Source of the DNA: Pseudomonas putida
Lineage (GTDB): Bacteria > Pseudomonadota > Gammaproteobacteria > Pseudomonadales > Pseudomonadaceae
Length of the DNA stretch: 64,000 nt
Direction: 5' to 3'
Assembly (NCBI RefSeq): GCF_001941965.1
Contig: NZ_MKZO01000036.1
Coordinates: 1 to 64,000, forward strand
Part shown: one piece after another, positions 60,649-64,000 of the stretch
How positions within the stretch are numbered: position 1 is the stretch's first letter
Layout of the letters: each line of letters opens with the position of its first letter
The notes under the pieces: generated by a model
The model's input: the letters and a program-made list of their open reading frames with translations, nothing else
Database searches by the model: none
What the model was told of the DNA's origin: nothing
Program-made: the position numbers and the translations under genes

Positions 60649-62424
60649 ATGCGTCGTCTGCTTTGCCTCCTGCTGCTGGCCCTTGCCCTGCCCGCCATGG
60701 GCGCCGGCCTGTTCGACAGCCGCCCCAGCGCCACACTCGGCGCGCCGTCCCTGAACAACAGCGCCGATTTCCTGCCGGTGCGCGAAGCCTTCAAGCTCAA
60801 CCTGATGGAAGGCGACAACAAGACCATCAAGCTGCGCTTCGTCCCCGCCGAAGGCTATTACCTCTATCGCCACCGCTTCCAGTTCCGCACCGAACCCGCC
60901 GACATCGCCCTGGGCACGCCGCAACTGCCGCCCGGCGAGGCCAAGCACGATGAGTTCTTCGGCGATGTCGAGGTCTACCATGGCATCCTCGATATCGACC
61001 TGCCGCGCAGCGACGACCAACGCCCCTTTACCCTGCTGGTCACCTACCAGGGCTGTGCCGACAAGGGCCTGTGCTACCCGCCGGAAACCGAACGCCTGAG
61101 CATTGCCGGCAACAGCAACGCCACCGCCCCGCCCGCGGCCAGCACCACGCAAGCCTGGACCTGGAACAGCCTGCTGCTGTTCTTCCTCGCCGGGGTCGGC
61201 CTGACCTTCACCCCCTGCGTGCTGCCGATGCTGCCGATCCTTTCCGGGGTGGTTCTGCGCGGCCAGGTCGGCGGCCTGCGTGGCCTCGCCCTGTCCCTGG
61301 CCTACGTGCTGCCGATGGCCGCCTGCTTCGCCCTGCTCGGCGCACTGATGGGCCTGTTCGGCGCCAGCCTGAATTTGCAGGCACGCCTGCAGTCGGCCTG
61401 GGTGCTGGTGCCGTTTTCGCTGTTCTTCGTGCTCTTTGCCCTGGCCATGTTCGGCCTGTTCGAACTGAAACTGCCACGCGCCCTGAACGAGCGCCTCGAC
61501 CGCGTCGCCGGCAACACCAAAGGCGGTTCGCTGCTCGGCGCGGCTGTGCTGGGCGTGGTCTCCAGCTTGCTGGTCTCGCCCTGCGTATCCGCGCCCCTGG
61601 CCGGTGCCCTGCTGTATATCAGCGCCAGCGGCGATGCCCTTGGCGGCGCGGTGAAGCTGTTCGCCCTGGGCCTGGGCATGGGCGCCCCGCTGCTGCTGGT
61701 GGCGACCGGTGGCGCGGCTTGGCTGCCGAAGAGCGGGCCGTGGCTAGTGACGGTGAAAAACGCCATCGGCGTATTGCTGCTGGGCCTGGCCATCGGCCTG
61801 CTCAGCCGCGTGCTGCCGGGGCAAGTCACCCTGCTGCTGGTAGGTTTGCTGGCCGCCGGCGTGGCGTTGTTCCTCGGTGCCCTGGAGTTCGGCTACAAGG
61901 CGCCGCGCCAGCGCCTGGCCCAGTTGCTCGGCCTGTTCCTGCTGGTCTACGCCCTGGCCTGCTGGTATGGCGCGCTGAGTGGCCAGAGCGATCCGCTGCG
62001 GCCCCTGCCCGTCGCGGGCAACGCCGCGGTCGTCAGCCAGGCGAAGAGCGACACCTGGCAAACCATCGACAGCCCTGCCGAACTCGACCGCGTTCTTGCC
62101 GAAGCCAAGGCCGCCGGCCAGCCGCTGGTGCTGGACTGGTACGCCGACTGGTGCATCAGTTGCAAGGTGATCGAGCATGAAGTACTGAATGCGCCGAACG
62201 TGCTGCCATTGCTCAAGGAATACCGGCTGGTGCGCTTCGATATCACTCAAAGCAGCGCCGAACAGCGCGCCCTGCTCGACCGCTACCAGTTGTTCGGCCC
62301 GCCCGCACTGCTGTTCTTTGCGGCAAACGGCAGCGAAAACAGCGCCGCTCGCGTGGTGGGCGAGACCAACGCCGGCGAATTCGCCGAGCATCTGCAGCGC
62401 ATCCGCGCCGATCTGCGTCTATAA
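60649..62424 (+). CDS. dsbD: thiol:disulfide interchange protein DsbD
   Basis: 591 aa in the usual three parts: signal peptide and periplasmic alpha domain (residues ~20-140, with CADKGLCYPP cysteines), eight-helix membrane beta domain with CVLPMLPIL and LLVSPCVSAPLAGA cysteines, and a C-terminal thioredoxin-like gamma domain with WCISC near residue 502. It carries electrons from cytoplasmic thioredoxin to periplasmic DsbC and CcmG-like proteins. Single gene. Confidence 0.95.
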   Translation: MRRLLCLLLLALALPAMGAGLFDSRPSATLGAPSLNNSADFLPVREAFKLNLMEGDNKTIKLRFVPAEGYYLYRHRFQFRTEPADIALGTPQLPPGEAKHDEFFGDVEVYHGILDIDLPRSDDQRPFTLLVTYQGCADKGLCYPPETERLSIAGNSNATAPPAASTTQAWTWNSLLLFFLAGVGLTFTPCVLPMLPILSGVVLRGQVGGLRGLALSLAYVLPMAACFALLGALMGLFGASLNLQARLQSAWVLVPFSLFFVLFALAMFGLFELKLPRALNERLDRVAGNTKGGSLLGAAVLGVVSSLLVSPCVSAPLAGALLYISASGDALGGAVKLFALGLGMGAPLLLVATGGAAWLPKSGPWLVTVKNAIGVLLLGLAIGLLSRVLPGQVTLLLVGLLAAGVALFLGALEFGYKAPRQRLAQLLGLFLLVYALACWYGALSGQSDPLRPLPVAGNAAVVSQAKSDTWQTIDSPAELDRVLAEAKAAGQPLVLDWYADWCISCKVIEHEVLNAPNVLPLLKEYRLVRFDITQSSAEQRALLDRYQLFGPPALLFFAANGSENSAARVVGETNAGEFAEHLQRIRADLRL

Positions 62425-62602
62425 CTTCCCGGGGCTGCGAAAAACCCGCGACTGATGACCGGGATTAACAAAATAGTCATATATTTCGCGCGAATCTCGG
62501 TCATCGTGCTGGCTATTGCAGGCAACTGGACAGTGCTCGGGTCTTTGCGGCATAGTCGCCGCGCTTGTATTTATGTCCTACAAAAAATCAAAGGATGCGC
62601 AG

Positions 62603-63049
62603 ATGGCGACCCTACTGGTGCTGCACGGCCCCAACCTGAACTTGCTCGGCACGCGCGAGCCCGGTGTCTACGGCGCCGTGACCCTGGCGCAGATCAACCA
62701 GGACCTGGAGCAGCGTGCCCGCGCCGCCGGCCACCATCTGCAGTACCTGCAAAGCAATGCCGAGTATGAACTGATCGACCGGATCCACGCCGCGCGCAAC
62801 GAAGGCGTGGACTTCATCCTGATCAATCCGGCGGCTTTCACCCACACCAGCGTCGCATTACGTGACGCATTGCTGGCGGTGAGCATCCCATTCATCGAAG
62901 TGCACCTGTCGAACGTGCACAAGCGCGAGCCGTTCCGTCACCACTCCTACTTTTCCGATGTAGCCGTGGGAGTGATCTGCGGTCTGGGCGCCAGCGGTTA
63001 CCGCCTGGCCCTGGAGTCCGCCCTGGAACAACTGGCCGCCAAATCCTGA
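62603..63049 (+). CDS. aroQ: type II 3-dehydroquinate dehydratase
   Basis: 148 aa from the ATG at 62603 (AAAGGA 7 nt upstream). The signature HGPNLNLLGTREP at residues ~8-20, the loop Arg/Tyr and the conserved SNAEYELI, NPAAFTHTS and HLSNVHKRE are all present. It catalyses dehydration of 3-dehydroquinate to 3-dehydroshikimate in aromatic amino acid synthesis. Upstream of accBC as in many gammaproteobacteria. Confidence 0.96.
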   Translation: MATLLVLHGPNLNLLGTREPGVYGAVTLAQINQDLEQRARAAGHHLQYLQSNAEYELIDRIHAARNEGVDFILINPAAFTHTSVALRDALLAVSIPFIEVHLSNVHKREPFRHHSYFSDVAVGVICGLGASGYRLALESALEQLAAKS

Positions 63050-63058
63050 ATAACGCGG

Positions 63059-63080
63059 GCCTGGCCTTCGCCAGGCTTTC
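63059..63080 (+). terminator. hairpin between aroQ and accB
   Basis: Perfect 7-bp stem GCCTGGC/GCCAGGC with a CTTC loop followed by TTTC. It is a short intercistronic hairpin with a weak T tract; it may only partly end aroQ transcripts. Confidence 0.45.
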
Positions 63081-63137
63081 AAGAACGTTTCAATCACGTT
63101 CATACGACCCTGACCAAATCTTGGGAGTTGATGATTA

Positions 63138-63602
63138 ATGGATATTCGTAAAGTCAAGAAACTGATCGAACTGCTGGAAGAGTCCGGCATCGACGAGCTG
63201 GAGATCAAGGAAGGCGAAGAGTCCGTGCGCATCAGCCGCCACAGCAAGGCGCCAGCCCAGCAGTACTACGCGCCGGCCCCGGTTGCCGCCGCCGTCGCTC
63301 CAGCTGCCGCCCCGGCGCCAGCCGCTGCCGCTGCTGCTCCGGCCGCCGCTGCTGCGCCTGCACTGAAAGGCACCGTGATCCGTTCGCCAATGGTCGGTAC
63401 CTTCTACCGCAAGGCGTCGCCAACCTCGCCAGCCTTCGTTGAAGTCGGCCAGTCGGTGAAGAAAGGCGACACCCTGTGCATCGTCGAAGCCATGAAGATG
63501 ATGAACCACATCGAAGCCGATATCGGCGGCGTCATCGACGCCATCCTGGTAGAAGACGGCCAGCCGGTTGAGTTCGACCAGCCGCTGTTCACCATCGTTT
63601 GA
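63138..63602 (+). CDS. accB: biotin carboxyl carrier protein of acetyl-CoA carboxylase
   Basis: 154 aa. N-terminal ~55 residues, then an Ala/Pro linker (residues ~60-78) and the biotinyl domain with the biotin lysine in EAMKMMN near residue 119 and IRSPMVGTFYRKASP. It carries carboxybiotin between the carboxylase and transferase parts. It is 17 bp before accC in the usual operon. Confidence 0.97.
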   Translation: MDIRKVKKLIELLEESGIDELEIKEGEESVRISRHSKAPAQQYYAPAPVAAAVAPAAAPAPAAAAAAPAAAAAPALKGTVIRSPMVGTFYRKASPTSPAFVEVGQSVKKGDTLCIVEAMKMMNHIEADIGGVIDAILVEDGQPVEFDQPLFTIV

Positions 63603-63619
63603 ACCGCGGAGAGCCTGCG

Positions 63620-64000
63620 ATGTTGGAAAAAGTTCTGATCGCCAACCGCGGCGAAATTGCCCTGCGTATCCTGCGTGCCTGCAAGGAACTGGGTATCAAG
63701 ACCGTCGCCGTACACTCCACGGCCGACCGCGAGCTGATGCACCTGGGCCTGGCTGACGAGTCCGTGTGCATCGGCCCGGCCGCATCCAAGGATTCCTACC
63801 TGCACATCCCGGCGATCATCGCCGCGGCCGAAGTCACCGGTGCGACTGCCATTCACCCTGGCTATGGCTTCCTGGCGGAAAACGCCGACTTCGCCGAGCA
63901 GGTCGAGAAATCCGGCTTCGCCTTCATCGGCCCGAACGCCGACACCATCCGCCTGATGGGCGACAAGGTGTCGGCCAAGGACGCCATGATCAAGGCCGGC
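63620..64000 (+). CDS. accC: biotin carboxylase subunit AccC (partial, runs off the window)
   Basis: The first 127 residues are present: MLEKVLIANRGEIALRILRA, HPGYGFLAENADFAE and the start of the ATP-grasp part (DKVSAKDAMIKAG). It matches biotin carboxylase of bacterial acetyl-CoA carboxylase. The 3' end is beyond base 64000. ATG at 63620 with GGAGA 8-9 nt upstream. Confidence 0.96.
   Translation, partial: MLEKVLIANRGEIALRILRACKELGIKTVAVHSTADRELMHLGLADESVCIGPAASKDSYLHIPAIIAAAEVTGATAIHPGYGFLAENADFAEQVEKSGFAFIGPNADTIRLMGDKVSAKDAMIKAG

Overview
The window is a stretch of chromosome from a Pseudomonas of the fluorescens type. The evidence is the 16S rRNA 5' end at the left edge, the high G+C content, the gene order speA-sui1-nudix-DUF2333-gcbA-ctpL-dsbD-aroQ-accB-accC at the right, and many copies of the inverted GCTGGCTTGCCAGC repeat typical of that group.

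Left part (1-13.7 kb). An rRNA operon leaves to the left, driven by three tandem promoters plus a boxA antiterminator. Next come the beta-alanine degradation genes bauC-bauA with their divergent LysR regulator bauR, a TetR regulator, a YigZ/IMPACT protein, a MerR-regulated membrane protein with an SDR enzyme, and two purine-salvage deaminases (8-oxoguanine and adenine). ArsR and LysR regulators and a quinone-reductase-like dehydrogenase follow.

Middle left (13.7-27.5 kb). A Bcr-type exporter is followed by a copper module (copZ, small secreted protein, copA, cueR). Both copZ and copA carry recognisable CueR-type promoters with 19-bp spacers. Then come a RIO-like kinase, an AraC regulator, a thiolase / FabG-like / MaoC lipid module, a DUF6124 gene with a striking set of structured repeats, a MazG-like protein, cmoM and two paralogous DUF4136 lipoproteins.

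Centre (27.6-41.2 kb). This is a surface-appendage region of the PprAB/Flp (Tad) type: tadG, pprA, a TadE-like minor pilin, fppA, pprB, rcpA, rcpC, flp and a stand-alone receiver. The core tadZ-A-B-C-D genes are absent, and rcpA ends in a foreign-looking 37-residue tail, which suggests a deletion scar. It is followed by a TpsB-type outer-membrane transporter and a glycine-rich lipoprotein with 84-bp internal repeats.

Right part (41.4-64 kb). pbpC and an alpha-2-macroglobulin form a periplasmic defence pair, followed by a MATE exporter. An AT-richer island holds a stand-alone Ntox44-type toxin domain overlapped by a small membrane protein that may be its immunity partner; it is bounded by repeats. 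The rest is housekeeping: arginine decarboxylase, SUI1/YciH, Nudix, DUF2333, the diguanylate cyclase gcbA, the chemoreceptor ctpL behind a Pho box, dsbD, aroQ and the start of accBC.

The observations most worth following are the Tad deletion/chimera, the orphan Ntox44 pair, and the covarying structured repeats beside the DUF6124 gene.
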